A stretch of DNA of 64,000 nt, from the NCBI GenBank assembly GCA_031276035.1, contig JAISNV010000010.1, forward strand, positions 54,142 to 118,141, given 5' to 3'. The stretch's first letter is position 1; the number at the start of each line of letters is the position of its first letter. This document shows positions 1 through 9,639 of the stretch, in pieces. Source of the stretch: Bacteroidales bacterium. Its GTDB lineage: Bacteria; Bacteroidota; Bacteroidia; Bacteroidales; BM520. The translations under genes were made by a program, and so were the position numbers. The notes beneath the pieces were generated by a model. The model did not search any database. It saw only the letters and a program-made list of their open reading frames with translations, and was not told the origin of the DNA.

Positions 1-1113
1 AGGATTTAATACAACTTTTCTGAACGGTTCGTTTCTGAATGCCGTTTCGCCGGAATTGGAAATTACAGACTTGGAATGTAAAGTAAATAAATCCGTAATT
101 AATGAGCCGATAGAATTTCCGTTTAGCGGAACGCCCATCGTTACATTAAATTTGTCAAATTTTTCAGGGATTGAACTTAATACCGGTAATAATAATCCTT
201 CGTCTGCGAGAACAATTGCTGTTTCGTTTGGATTAAAATCGTTGTCTGTTAATATATTTCCTACAATTTTAGCTTGTTGTATATTTCCGCCGGCGCAAAT
301 AATATTAATATTTTTTTCCGAAAAGAAGTTGTCTTCATAAATTTCGGGAAAAGTTTCCGGCCATTTACTATACATTTCTCTGAGAAAAATACCGGATTCT
401 TGCCTTATATCATTGAAATAATATTTATCAACATCCCAGATAATTTCGGCAAAATTATTCCTGTATAAATAATCAAAAATATTTATTTCACACTTGCTGA
501 GAGCATTAAAACCCGCGAAATATATTTTACTCCAATGAATTGATTTAGAGATGCTTTCAATATTGTTTGCGACTGTTTTATAAAGCTGTCCCGTGTAAGA
601 GTAACCTTTATCATTAAGATATTTATTAAAATTATGATACAGATCTTTTAAAGATTCAAGAAATTTCAAGTAATCTTTCTCATATTCGGACAAGGAATTA
701 TATTGAGGAGCCCAAAATTTTATGGCCTGTGCTTCGGAGATGTATGTAAAAACGTCGTCGGCATTAGCTAAATAAAGATCAATTTCATTGAAATCTTTTA
801 AAACTGTTGATGCCCAAGAAATAAAATTCTTAAAATCGCTTTGCGTAATCTCACTTGTTTTATAAATGTTATAAAGTTCCAATAGTAAATCTACGGAATT
901 TAAGATTGTTGTTGGTTTCTGCAGAATCGCAAGTTTTAGTATAAAGTCCTGGATAGACAGTATTTCGGGAAGAAAATTTGCGTCGCTTAATTCATCTTTA
1001 AATTGCTCCCTCAGATGTACAATTGCCCTGTTGTTCGGAACAACAATACAAATATCAATCAGATTTTCATTAGACTTAGAAAGTATATTTTTTGTAAGGT
1101 TTTTGAGGAACAT
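1..1113 (-). CDS. AddB-like PD-(D/E)XK nuclease family protein (partial, C-terminus outside window)
   Basis: The minus frame is open from the ATG at 1113 to the window edge, giving about 371 residues. It begins MFLKNLTKNILSKSNENLID and contains phrases such as VVPNNRAIVHLREQF and AIVLADEGLLLPVL. These resemble the inactivated helicase-like N-terminal half of the Bacteroidetes AddB/RecB-type nuclease family (usually about 900-1000 residues), which is thought to act in double-strand break processing. The nuclease domain would lie beyond position 1 and cannot be seen. The next upstream gene ends 2 bp before this start, so it is probably the last gene of that operon. Family assignment rests on recalled similarity. 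Confidence 0.7.
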   Translation of the reverse strand, partial: MFLKNLTKNILSKSNENLIDICIVVPNNRAIVHLREQFKDELSDANFLPEILSIQDFILKLAILQKPTTILNSVDLLLELYNIYKTSEITQSDFKNFISWASTVLKDFNEIDLYLANADDVFTYISEAQAIKFWAPQYNSLSEYEKDYLKFLESLKDLYHNFNKYLNDKGYSYTGQLYKTVANNIESISKSIHWSKIYFAGFNALSKCEINIFDYLYRNNFAEIIWDVDKYYFNDIRQESGIFLREMYSKWPETFPEIYEDNFFSEKNINIICAGGNIQQAKIVGNILTDNDFNPNETAIVLADEGLLLPVLSSIPEKFDKFNVTMGVPLNGNSIGSLITDLFTLHSKSVISNSGETAFRNEPFRKVVLNP

Positions 1114-1115
1114 AA

Positions 1116-1820
1116 TTATTTTAGATTATTTTTTCCGAGATCATTAAAATAATAATTATTAGCGGGGTAAGCTTTAAAGGTATGATTTTTTGCTAAAGAC
1201 AAATATTCGGGAATAAGCGGAAAAACTTTTTTATCAGGTAAAAAATCCAAGATTTGCGGATTAACCAATTGAATTCCGGAAAAAGCATAATTGTGAGCAA
1301 TTTCAACTTTATTATTTACAATAATGCTTTCATTAGTTTTAATATTTTTCCATCCGCACAATTCCAATTCATCATTAAAAAGTAAATATCTTGATGTTTC
1401 TCTTTCGCTCACCACAAGAGTTGATAATATCGAATCATCAAATTCAATGTCAAATAAATTTTTAAAATCAAAATTTGTTTCGATGTCTGTATTATGCACT
1501 AACAAAGGTTTTTCGTCATTAAGAATCTCAAGAACTTGTTTTAATCCGCCGCCGGTATCGAGCAGCATTTCTCTTTCATCCGAAATAACAATATCGTATT
1601 TCTCATAATTCTGTAAATATTCAATTAATTGTTCCGCGAAATGATGAACGTTTACGATTATTTTATTAATTTGAAAAGTGTTGTTTTCTACGAATTTATC
1701 CAATATGTGTTGAATCATTGGTTTGCCGTTAACCTCTACAAGAGCTTTGGGTTTATCGGCGGTTAGAGGATATAGTCGTGTGCCTAATCCTGCTGCAGGA
1801 ATAAATAAATTTATTACCAT
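1116..1820 (-). CDS. MurU-like sugar-1-phosphate nucleotidyltransferase
   Basis: The 234-residue protein opens with the nucleotidyltransferase signature PAAGLGTRLYPLT followed by KPKALVEVNGKPMI, the NTP- and sugar-phosphate-binding motif of the GlmU/RfbA/MurU fold. Size and neighbour fit MurU, which makes UDP-MurNAc from MurNAc-1-phosphate in cell-wall recycling. The start overlaps the end of the AmgK-RapZ-like gene by 7 bp, so the two are probably translationally coupled. That pairing mirrors the amgK-murU pair of Pseudomonas. The exact sugar substrate is inferred; a mannose-1-phosphate guanylyltransferase-like role is the alternative. Confidence 0.75.
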   Translation of the reverse strand: MVINLFIPAAGLGTRLYPLTADKPKALVEVNGKPMIQHILDKFVENNTFQINKIIVNVHHFAEQLIEYLQNYEKYDIVISDEREMLLDTGGGLKQVLEILNDEKPLLVHNTDIETNFDFKNLFDIEFDDSILSTLVVSERETSRYLLFNDELELCGWKNIKTNESIIVNNKVEIAHNYAFSGIQLVNPQILDFLPDKKVFPLIPEYLSLAKNHTFKAYPANNYYFNDLGKNNLK

Positions 1821-3256
1821 CTTTTTCTTTGTAGATGTTTAACTACAACTTTTACTTTATCAGACTTTTTATATATTTCAGCGATTCTTTCCGCACAATA
1901 AACCGATCTGTGTTTTCCGCCGGTACATCCGAATGAAATCATGAGACTTTCATGCCCTCTATCGTAGTAGTCGCTGACAGCTTGATTAATAATGTTTTTC
2001 ACATTATTAACGAATTCATTTACTTCTTGTTTAGAATTCAGATAATATTTTACGTTTTTATCGAGTCCTGAGAGATGTTTCAGATCTTCTTTCCAGAACG
2101 GATTTGGCAAACAGCGACAATCGAAAACAAAACCGCCGCCGTGTTTTTCATGCGTGGGAATGTCGTCTTTTAAATACGAGAAAGAATATATTTCAAGCAA
2201 AAGCGGGGTTTCTCTAACAACATTTACATTATCCGTATCAGTTTCTGTGTTTTTTGTCCGGTATTTATTTTTTATTTCATCAACAATTTTATTCATTTCA
2301 GGAAATATCAGAAGTTCGTTTCTACAATCATCCAATGCCTGAATAAAATTTTCAATTCCCAAATCCAAACTTTGAACGAAATGAGGTTTGTTTTCAACTA
2401 TTCCTCTATATCCGTATGCACCAAGTGTTTGCATTGCTCTCAATAATCGAACGAACTTAAGATCTCTTTTAAAAGTTTTTCGATTATAGTTGCTAATGTA
2501 TTTTTTTACTTCATTAAAATAATGGGAAATTAAATTTGCCCTGTCTTGATCGGAGAATTTGGCTTTGGCTTGATAGATAAATGATGCCAGATCATAAACA
2601 TTGGGGCCTTTTCTTCCTCCTTGATAATCAATAAACCCCAATTCATCATTGTTGACAATAATATTCCTGCTTTGAAAATCTCTGTACACGAAAGTTTGGG
2701 GCTTGATTTGCATAATTATACCCGTAAAATTCAGAAAGTCATTTTCGAGAGCTCTTTCATCAAAATCAATTCCGGTTAATTTCAGAAAATTATATTTAAA
2801 ATAATTCAAGTCCCACATAATTGATTGCATATCCATTCTACTGGTAGGATAAGCTTTATCATAATCTATTTTATTTGCGGCTTCGAATTGAATATAAACT
2901 AACTGGCTTAGGGCTTTCTTACATAAATCAAGCATATGTTTTGTAAGATATTTTGTTGTTTTTGTCGAAATTATATCGAATAATGAAATTTCACCAAGGT
3001 CTTTAAGTAGATAAATATTATCATTTTTATTTGCATATATTATTTGGGGAACATTTACCTCGGCATTTTCCAGAACTTTAGTAAAGTGCAAAAATGCTTT
3101 TGTTTCGTTACTATTAGGTGAATACACTGCTATTAGAGTTTTATCTTTAGAATATGAAATTCTATAATATTCTCTATTAGAACCTGAGTTGGAGATGGTT
3201 TCCGCTCCCCAATTTCTGTAGTATTTACTAATAAATTCCTTGAGTTTACTATTCAT
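1814..3256 (-). CDS. AmgK-like sugar kinase fused to RapZ C-terminal domain
   Basis: This 480-residue protein has two parts. Residues 1 to about 330 are an aminoglycoside-phosphotransferase-fold kinase: catalytic loop YRDFQSRN at 191-198 (D193, N198) and Mg-binding D210 in FIDYQ. It resembles AmgK, the anomeric MurNAc/GlcNAc kinase. Residues about 350-480 match the C-terminal domain of RapZ, with GCTGGKHRSVY at 443-453; in E. coli this domain senses glucosamine-6-phosphate. The Walker-type N-terminal domain of canonical RapZ is absent. It overlaps the MurU-like gene downstream and the B3/4 gene upstream. Amino-sugar sensing coupled to cell-wall sugar salvage is an inference. Confidence 0.8.
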   Translation of the reverse strand: MNSKLKEFISKYYRNWGAETISNSGSNREYYRISYSKDKTLIAVYSPNSNETKAFLHFTKVLENAEVNVPQIIYANKNDNIYLLKDLGEISLFDIISTKTTKYLTKHMLDLCKKALSQLVYIQFEAANKIDYDKAYPTSRMDMQSIMWDLNYFKYNFLKLTGIDFDERALENDFLNFTGIIMQIKPQTFVYRDFQSRNIIVNNDELGFIDYQGGRKGPNVYDLASFIYQAKAKFSDQDRANLISHYFNEVKKYISNYNRKTFKRDLKFVRLLRAMQTLGAYGYRGIVENKPHFVQSLDLGIENFIQALDDCRNELLIFPEMNKIVDEIKNKYRTKNTETDTDNVNVVRETPLLLEIYSFSYLKDDIPTHEKHGGGFVFDCRCLPNPFWKEDLKHLSGLDKNVKYYLNSKQEVNEFVNNVKNIINQAVSDYYDRGHESLMISFGCTGGKHRSVYCAERIAEIYKKSDKVKVVVKHLQRKRW

Positions 3257-3917
3257 TGCTTCTCCATATTTTAAAATTATTGGCGTCAGAGTATTTTTCC
3301 AACATATCTTTCATTAAATCAACGGCAATGCTTAAACCTTTTTCTCCAGAATAAGCATTAATTACGATTAATATATTTTTTGTGCCGATATCAATTTTTG
3401 TTCTTTCTTCATCGCTTGTCGGACTACCTATTGCGCTTACCGTATCCCTGTAAACGGGTAAAAATTCTATATTAAGTTTTCCTCTTCCTATAGCTTCAAA
3501 ATTATCTTTGGCAGTGCCGATGTCTAATAAAAGTTCATCGCCTTGAATTTTATCGGCATCAAAACCACCGATAGAGTAGGCGGTTTTAATTGAAACGTAG
3601 TTAATTATATCTACAATTGTATTGACTTTATGTAAATCCATCTCGCGAATTATTCTTCTGAGAAGAGCTTCTGCGGATGGTCTGTATCTATTCGGATCTT
3701 TACCTAAGATTTTATAAGCATTTCTTGTTGCGGCAATTGCGGGAATCTTATTGATATTCTCAATTTGATAATTATTTTTTATGTTTTTGATTAATTCCTC
3801 CGTTTCTTTCCACAACAATGGGGAGAAGCCGTTATTAACCGCATTGCATTCTATTGAAGCGAGAACTAATTCGGGACAGTTAGATTTTATTTTATTTGAA
3901 ATAATGATTTTTTTCAT
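3249..3917 (-). CDS. B3/4 domain protein (free-standing PheRS-beta-like domain)
   Basis: About 222 residues if started at the ATG at 3917; a TTG one codon upstream is the only reason for a longer call. Features such as IPAIAATRNAYKILGKDPNR and RPSAEALLRRI are typical of stand-alone B3/B4 domains, the fold of the editing region of phenylalanyl-tRNA synthetase beta. The function of free-standing copies is not established; trans-editing or amino-acid binding is possible. The end overlaps the start of the AmgK-RapZ-like gene by 8 bp, so it belongs to the same operon. Confidence 0.7.
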   Translation of the reverse strand: MKKIIISNKIKSNCPELVLASIECNAVNNGFSPLLWKETEELIKNIKNNYQIENINKIPAIAATRNAYKILGKDPNRYRPSAEALLRRIIREMDLHKVNTIVDIINYVSIKTAYSIGGFDADKIQGDELLLDIGTAKDNFEAIGRGKLNIEFLPVYRDTVSAIGSPTSDEERTKIDIGTKNILIVINAYSGEKGLSIAVDLMKDMLEKYSDANNFKIWRSNE

Positions 3918-3928
3918 CAAAACTTCTA

Positions 3929-5212
3929 TTAATTACTTGCTACTGTATAAGACAATAATTTATAGTAAAGGTCGCCGGGGTTGTTATAATATACAAATAT
4001 TTTATAATCGTTTCGAGTTTCCGAATATGTACCGTCGATTTCAGTTTCATTAATTATGCCGGTATCGTTTCTTTTTATTATGTAAGTATAATCATAATAG
4101 CCTTGTTTAAGATAAAGACTGCCTTCATAATATCCTTTTTCATAATTATAAGTCATAATATTATCTTCGTTGAATTGCCAACCGTTAAAATTTCCGCAAA
4201 TATAAACATCGGTATTCGAAAAAGGGATTCCATCAACTAAAGTAAAATATACGTAAGCGTATTCAGCCTCGGTATCAGGGTAATCATTATCATTAACTTC
4301 AATTAAAAATTTTCCGTTGAGGTCAGTTTGTGTTATATACGGTCTGCCTTTGTAAGTAGGCTCAGGATCAAGGTAAATATGATATTCTCTATCTTCAACA
4401 TGTATAGAATATATTTTACGACTAAGAAATTTTACATTGTATATATGTGCAAAACGAAATTCGTTATTACCGTTAAACTCAAACTTATCTTGAAAATCAT
4501 AAATAATGTTATTGCCTGATATTGTGATTGGCTGAACATTCCTGAATTTGCTGTATTGCCTGTCATTCTGATTGATATATACAGCCAGATTTCTATTCGG
4601 ATCGTCGATTCTGTAATTTGAAGTATTGATTGAAAAACTGACTCTTTGTTTTGTTTTTAAATTTTCCGGATTTTTGCTATATCCTATTGTTGTTGCAACA
4701 TCTACAGCATTTTCGGTAACATAAAATCGTGCAATAAAAGCAGGGTTATCCGGACTATCTTCTTCATCATACACAACAAGAGCGTAATTTCCCGAATAAT
4801 TAATATCTATGTTTTCATTGGGAAATGAAAACGTATAGTGCATATAATTTCGTAAAGTATTAAGTGACGAATTAAAATCTCTTATATAATCTTCGAAAAA
4901 GTAACCAGACATATAATCGCTTTGTCTTATTCCGGTCGATATTTTCCAATCCGGATCACAATGATATACAGTATAAGCGTAACTTTTACCTACGAAATCG
5001 AAATCATCAAAACTACATGTTAAATTTTCTCTATAACCTAATCTTATGACCGGGTCACTTGTCGGCAATCCGGACGGATGTATTTGCAGAGTATGAATAT
5101 TTTTGTCGAAAATATAAAACAGATTATCTCCCAGATATTCTTGAATATCTATTTGAGCATGCAAATTAATGAATACTAATGCGGATACTAATGTTATAAT
5201 AATTTTTTTCAT
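3929..5212 (-). CDS. Type IX secretion system plug-domain protein (DUF5103)
   Basis: A 427-residue protein with an N-terminal signal peptide (MKKIIITLVSALVFINLHA). The body carries the features of the T9SS plug/DUF5103 family: an early IHPSGLPTSDPVIRLG segment, many aromatic beta-strand residues, and a C-terminal E-set-like domain around VYICGNFNGWQFN. In the T9SS, plug proteins close the periplasmic side of the SprA translocon. It agrees with porX and a sorting-domain cargo elsewhere in the window. It lies 12 bp upstream of the B3/4 gene on the same strand, so cotranscription is likely. Confidence 0.75.
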   Translation of the reverse strand: MKKIIITLVSALVFINLHAQIDIQEYLGDNLFYIFDKNIHTLQIHPSGLPTSDPVIRLGYRENLTCSFDDFDFVGKSYAYTVYHCDPDWKISTGIRQSDYMSGYFFEDYIRDFNSSLNTLRNYMHYTFSFPNENIDINYSGNYALVVYDEEDSPDNPAFIARFYVTENAVDVATTIGYSKNPENLKTKQRVSFSINTSNYRIDDPNRNLAVYINQNDRQYSKFRNVQPITISGNNIIYDFQDKFEFNGNNEFRFAHIYNVKFLSRKIYSIHVEDREYHIYLDPEPTYKGRPYITQTDLNGKFLIEVNDNDYPDTEAEYAYVYFTLVDGIPFSNTDVYICGNFNGWQFNEDNIMTYNYEKGYYEGSLYLKQGYYDYTYIIKRNDTGIINETEIDGTYSETRNDYKIFVYYNNPGDLYYKLLSYTVASN

Positions 5213-5237
5213 ATTGATAAATAATGATGATATTTTG

Positions 5238-5245
5238 CAAATTTA
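5238..5245 (-). promoter_or_regulatory. Putative -7 box for the T9SS plug gene
   Basis: TAAATTTG on the minus strand fits the Bacteroidetes -7 consensus TAnnTTTG. It lies 26 bp upstream of the plug-protein ATG and overlaps the ettA stop codon. No clear TTTG at -33 was seen. Confidence 0.4.
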
Positions 5246-6916
5246 CATTAATTTCTTATATCTGATTCTTTTCGGACCGACATCCATACCCATTTTTTTG
5301 CGATTTTCAATGTATTCCGAATAACTGCCGTCGAAAAAATTAACTTGTGAATCGCCTTCAAAAGCAATAATATGAGTTGCTATTCTATCCAGAAACCATC
5401 TGTCGTGAGAAATAATTACTGCGCAACCGGCAAAGTTTTCCAGACCGTCTTCAAGAGCTCGCAATGTGTTAATATCTATATCATTGGTAGGTTCGTCAAG
5501 AAGTAAAACATTGGCCTCACTCTTTAAAGTCATTGCTAAGTGTAATCTGTTTCTTTCACCGCCAGACAGCAATCCTACTTTTTTACTCTGATCGTTACCG
5601 GAAAAATTGAATCTTGCAATATATGCTCTTGAGTTTATAAGTTTACCTCCAAGTTGAATTTGTTCATTACCACCGGAAATAACTTCCCAAACTGTTTTTT
5701 CCGGATCAATTTGTTGGTGTTGCTGATCTACATAACCTACTTTAACGGTTTCACCAACGGTGAAGGTTCCGCTATCAGGATTTTCCAATCCCATTATTAA
5801 CCGGAATAAGGTTGTTTTACCGGCACCATTAGGACCAATAATACCAACAATGCCGGCAGGCGGCAATTCAAAATTAAGATTTTCGTATAAAAGTTTTTCG
5901 CCGTAAGCTTTAATAACACCTTCCGCCTTAATAACATTATTTCCTAATCTAGGGCCGTTAGGAATAAAGATTTCGAGACGTTCTTCCTTTTCTTTCGTTT
6001 CTTCGCTCATAAGTTTATCATAAGCATTCAAACGTGCTTTTCCTTTTGCGTGACGGGCTTTCGGACTCATTCTTACCCACTCCAGTTCCCGTTCCAGTGT
6101 CTTACGTCTTTTACTTGCTTGTTTTTCTTCTTGTTCAAGGCGTTTGGTTTTCTGTTCAAGCCAAGATGAATAATTTCCTTTCCATGGAATACCTTCGCCT
6201 CTATCAAGTTCAAGAATCCAACCGGCAACATTATCAAGGAAATATCTGTCGTGTGTAACTGCAATTACAGTTCCTTTATATTGTTGAAGATGTAGTTCCA
6301 ACCATTGAATTGATTCGGCGTCGAGATGATTGGTCGGTTCGTCGAGAAGTAAAATATCCGGTTCTTGAAGTAGTAATCTGCATAATGCAACGCGGCGGCG
6401 TTCTCCGCCGGAAAGGTTTTTTATTAAAGCATCGTCATCCGGACAACGAAGAGCATCCATTGCGCGCGCAAGCTTGGAATCCAAATTCCATGCATCGTGC
6501 ATTTCAAGAAGTTCGGTAAGTTCACCTTGGCGTTCAATCAACTTCATCATCGTGTCGTCATCCATCGACTCAGTAAACTTCATATTTATTTCGTCGTATT
6601 CCTTCAATAAATCTACAACCTGCTGTAAACCTTCTTCAACAACCTGTCTAACGGTTTTGCTTTCGTCAAGCTTTGGTTCTTGTTCAAGATATCCGACGGA
6701 ATATCCCGGCGAAAAAACTACCTCTCCAATGTAAGATTTATCCTCACCGGCAATAATTCTTAAAAGAGAAGATTTTCCGGCTCCGTTTAATCCGAGTATA
6801 CCTATTTTGGCGCCATAAAAGAATGATAGATATATATCTTTTAAAACTTGTTTATTAGGTGGAAAGATTTTTCCAACTCCCACCATAGAGAAAATTATTT
6901 TTTTATCGTCTGACAT
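5243..6916 (-). CDS. ettA: Energy-dependent translational throttle protein EttA
   Basis: 557 residues, the usual EttA length, with two ABC-F ATPase domains. Walker A motifs are GLNGAGKSS and GPNGAGKTT, signatures are LSGGERRR and LSGGERNR, and Walker B segments are LLLDEPTNHLD and LLLDEPTNDID. The interdomain linker is the charged arm typical of ribosome-binding ABC-F proteins. EttA binds the ribosomal E site and gates early elongation according to ATP/ADP ratio. No membrane segment is present. Confidence 0.93.
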   Translation of the reverse strand: MSDDKKIIFSMVGVGKIFPPNKQVLKDIYLSFFYGAKIGILGLNGAGKSSLLRIIAGEDKSYIGEVVFSPGYSVGYLEQEPKLDESKTVRQVVEEGLQQVVDLLKEYDEINMKFTESMDDDTMMKLIERQGELTELLEMHDAWNLDSKLARAMDALRCPDDDALIKNLSGGERRRVALCRLLLQEPDILLLDEPTNHLDAESIQWLELHLQQYKGTVIAVTHDRYFLDNVAGWILELDRGEGIPWKGNYSSWLEQKTKRLEQEEKQASKRRKTLERELEWVRMSPKARHAKGKARLNAYDKLMSEETKEKEERLEIFIPNGPRLGNNVIKAEGVIKAYGEKLLYENLNFELPPAGIVGIIGPNGAGKTTLFRLIMGLENPDSGTFTVGETVKVGYVDQQHQQIDPEKTVWEVISGGNEQIQLGGKLINSRAYIARFNFSGNDQSKKVGLLSGGERNRLHLAMTLKSEANVLLLDEPTNDIDINTLRALEDGLENFAGCAVIISHDRWFLDRIATHIIAFEGDSQVNFFDGSYSEYIENRKKMGMDVGPKRIRYKKLM

Positions 6917-7018
6917 ATTATTTGTTTTGATGTTTTGGTTCTTTGTTCGGAATTATTTAATTCCGGGCTTTAAATTACCATAACCGGTTTATAGATAAAA
7001 ATCAAATTAAATTATTGT

Positions 7019-7046
7019 AATCTAATTATTTTGAAATAATTAGATT
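7019..7046 (-). terminator. AT-rich hairpin after the lipoprotein gene
   Basis: A perfect 13-bp inverted repeat (AATCTAATTATTT, 2-nt loop, AAATAATTAGATT) begins 3 bp after the stop of the gene at 7050. It has no long U-tract, so termination or mRNA stabilisation are both possible. Confidence 0.5.
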
Positions 7047-7049
7047 CCG

Positions 7050-7436
7050 TTATTTCAATGTTGAAACATATACGGCATTACTATATGATGTATCAACACT
7101 ATTCACGGCGTAGGCAACAATTATGTAAGTAGTGTTTGGGTGCAAACCTCCGATTTCATGTTCAAAATAACCGACCGAAGTATATCCTCTAACCTGTACA
7201 ACAGAGTCGCAATTGGTATAAGTAGGAACAACGCCACCACCTCTTCTGTAACAAAAACCCTTATCCGTAATCGCATCACCACCTGTATCGTAAATCGAAG
7301 CTCCCAAAGTCAGTGTATAGGGAGTGGCCTTTTTGTCATAATGAATTATACTTCCCATAACCGGTGCTTGTTTTTTGTTACAGGCATAAAGTGTGCAAAT
7401 AATTGCTCCGATCATAAATATCATAATCTTTTTCAT
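7050..7436 (-). CDS. Small lipoprotein with a fibronectin-III-like domain
   Basis: 128 residues. The N-terminus is a lipoprotein signal with a lipobox at LYAC (Cys19), so it should be anchored in a membrane. The rest resembles a single Ig/FN3-like fold: GFCYRRGGG, then GLHPNTTYIIVAYAVNSVDTSYS, the typical FN3 phrase with Tyr-x-x-x-Ala-Tyr. No catalytic motif is visible. It stands alone and is followed by a hairpin. The function is unknown. Confidence 0.6.
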   Translation of the reverse strand: MKKIMIFMIGAIICTLYACNKKQAPVMGSIIHYDKKATPYTLTLGASIYDTGGDAITDKGFCYRRGGGVVPTYTNCDSVVQVRGYTSVGYFEHEIGGLHPNTTYIIVAYAVNSVDTSYSNAVYVSTLK

Positions 7437-7723
7437 ATTAATGTAATTTGAATTGTTTATTAACGTTTGTCGTAATATTGAGCCAAAAAAGGAAATTCAT
7501 TCTATTTAGATAGTTGGATAGTGTCGGACTCATACGAATATAATTTGAATTTGTTTATTGTTAAATTAATCATCATTTGTAAACATATAAATTATGCACG
7601 CGTCTTCATTATTATTTTTTTATTGATAGTGCGAGTTTGTTGCTCTCGGTTATTGCTTTTGTGACAAATTTACAATGATTGTTTATAATTATTAATTTTT
7701 ACAGTTAATTTATATCGGTTTAT

Positions 7724-9505
7724 TTACATTCTCTCGGGAACTTCAATACCAAGTAATTTCATTCCGTTTTTAATTACATTGGCTACAAATTTGGAAAGCT
7801 TTAATCTCATTATTTTCAGCTCATTATCATCTTCTTTTAAAACATTCACTTCCTGATAGAACTTATTATATTGTTTTGCAAGTTCATAAATATAATTAGC
7901 AATAATAGCTGGGCTTAAATCATCTGCAGCCTTATTTAAAATATTCGGATAGTCGTGCAAGGTTTTTATTATCGCCAATTCAATATCATTATAATTTATA
8001 AAGTTTGAATTTATTTTTATATCTGATAAATTACAATCGGCTTTTTTAAGCAATGAACAAATTCTTGCATGAGTATATTGAATAAACGGGCCGGTATTTC
8101 CGGTAAAGTCGATGGATTCATTTGGGTCAAATAACATTTGCTTCTTCGGGTCAATTTTAAGAATAAAATACTTCAAAGCTGCTAAACCTACCATATTTGC
8201 AAGATTTTCCGCTTCATCGTTGTTTGTGCGGGCTTGCTCATTTATAATGGATAATGCGGTTCCATACATTTCGTCCATCAAATCATCGGCATCTACAACT
8301 GTTCCTTCTCTGGATTTCATTTTGCCGGTAGTAAGTTCAACCATTCCGTATGAAAGATGGTAAATAGAATCCGCCCAGCCGTAGCCGAGATGTTTAAGCG
8401 TTGACTTTAAAACATCAAAATGATAAATTTGCTCATTTCCGACAACGTAAATCATTTTATTTGAATCGAATTCATCATGCCTTAAAACGGCGGTTCCGAG
8501 ATCTTGAGTAATATAAACCGAAGTGCCGTCTTTTCTCAACAATAATTTTCTATCAAGCCCTTCGTTTGTAAGGTCAATCCATACGGAATTATCATCATCT
8601 TTAGTCAGAATATTTTTTTCGAGGGCATTTTCTATAATTTGTTTTCCAAGCAGATAAGTCTGTGATTCATAATAAATCTTATCGAAAGAAATTCCGAGTC
8701 TTTTATATGTTTCATTGAACCCTTCATAAACCCAAGAATTCATTTTGTTCCAGAGACTTAAAACTTCTTCGTCTCCGGCTTCCCATTTTTGAAGCATTTC
8801 GCGGGTTTCTTTCATCAAAGGAGCTTCATTTTTAGCGTCTTCCTCAGACATTCCGTCATTCATCAAACTTTTAATTTCCTCCTTATAATGCTTGTCGAAC
8901 TCAACATAATATTTGCCGACAAAATGATCTCCTTTAATCCCTTTTGATTCCGGAGTTTCTCCGTTTCCCCATTTTTGCCAAGCAATCATCGATTTACAAA
9001 TGTGAATGCCCCTGTCATTTACAAGATTCACTTTAATCATTTTATTTCCGGTTGCTTCTAAAATATTTGAAACTGCCGTCCCGATAAGATTATTTCTTAC
9101 ATGACCGAGGTGAAGGGGCTTATTAGTGTTAGGAGAAGAAAATTCGATTAATATTTTATTTTCCTGATTGATATTTTGTTGTGCGTAAGTTTCATTAAGA
9201 TAATTTTCTGACAACAAATAAGTCCAGAAAGTTTTTTTCATTACGAAGTTAAGAAATCCGTTAATTACATTGAAAGATTCTATTTCCTGGCAATTACTGA
9301 CTATATATTGTCCTAATTCTTCAGCCGTTTCTGCAGGTTTTTTCTTCGAAAATTTTGTAAAAGGAAAGACAACCAAAGTAAAATCGCCTTCGATATCTGG
9401 TCTTGTTGTTTGGATAACAATTTGATTTTTATCAAATTCAATATTATATATTTTTTCTATTGCCTCAGTAGTTATTTCGGAGATTTTATCAAGTATCTTA
9501 TTCAT
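7724..9505 (-). CDS. argS: Arginyl-tRNA synthetase
   Basis: 593 residues, normal for class Ia ArgRS. The HIGH-type motif is SSPNTNKPLHLGHVRNN and the KMSKS-equivalent is GKMKSREGTVV, with the ArgRS-specific N-terminal tRNA-binding domain and a C-terminal anticodon-binding domain ending GMKLLGIEVPERM. It charges tRNA-Arg. A TATTTTTG box at 9510-9517 (minus strand) lies directly upstream of the ATG; if used, the leader would be extremely short, so this is only a weak promoter candidate. Confidence 0.95.
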   Translation of the reverse strand: MNKILDKISEITTEAIEKIYNIEFDKNQIVIQTTRPDIEGDFTLVVFPFTKFSKKKPAETAEELGQYIVSNCQEIESFNVINGFLNFVMKKTFWTYLLSENYLNETYAQQNINQENKILIEFSSPNTNKPLHLGHVRNNLIGTAVSNILEATGNKMIKVNLVNDRGIHICKSMIAWQKWGNGETPESKGIKGDHFVGKYYVEFDKHYKEEIKSLMNDGMSEEDAKNEAPLMKETREMLQKWEAGDEEVLSLWNKMNSWVYEGFNETYKRLGISFDKIYYESQTYLLGKQIIENALEKNILTKDDDNSVWIDLTNEGLDRKLLLRKDGTSVYITQDLGTAVLRHDEFDSNKMIYVVGNEQIYHFDVLKSTLKHLGYGWADSIYHLSYGMVELTTGKMKSREGTVVDADDLMDEMYGTALSIINEQARTNNDEAENLANMVGLAALKYFILKIDPKKQMLFDPNESIDFTGNTGPFIQYTHARICSLLKKADCNLSDIKINSNFINYNDIELAIIKTLHDYPNILNKAADDLSPAIIANYIYELAKQYNKFYQEVNVLKEDDNELKIMRLKLSKFVANVIKNGMKLLGIEVPERM

Positions 9506-9639
9506 AGCACAAAAATAATGAAATTCTGTTAGTTTGATTATGAATTGCTTGTCGCTTTACTTTTTGCAGCGACAGCTTTGAAAATTTAATTTACAATCTT
9601 TAGACTTTATATCGTCAATTAGCAAGAGCCAACCGGTTT

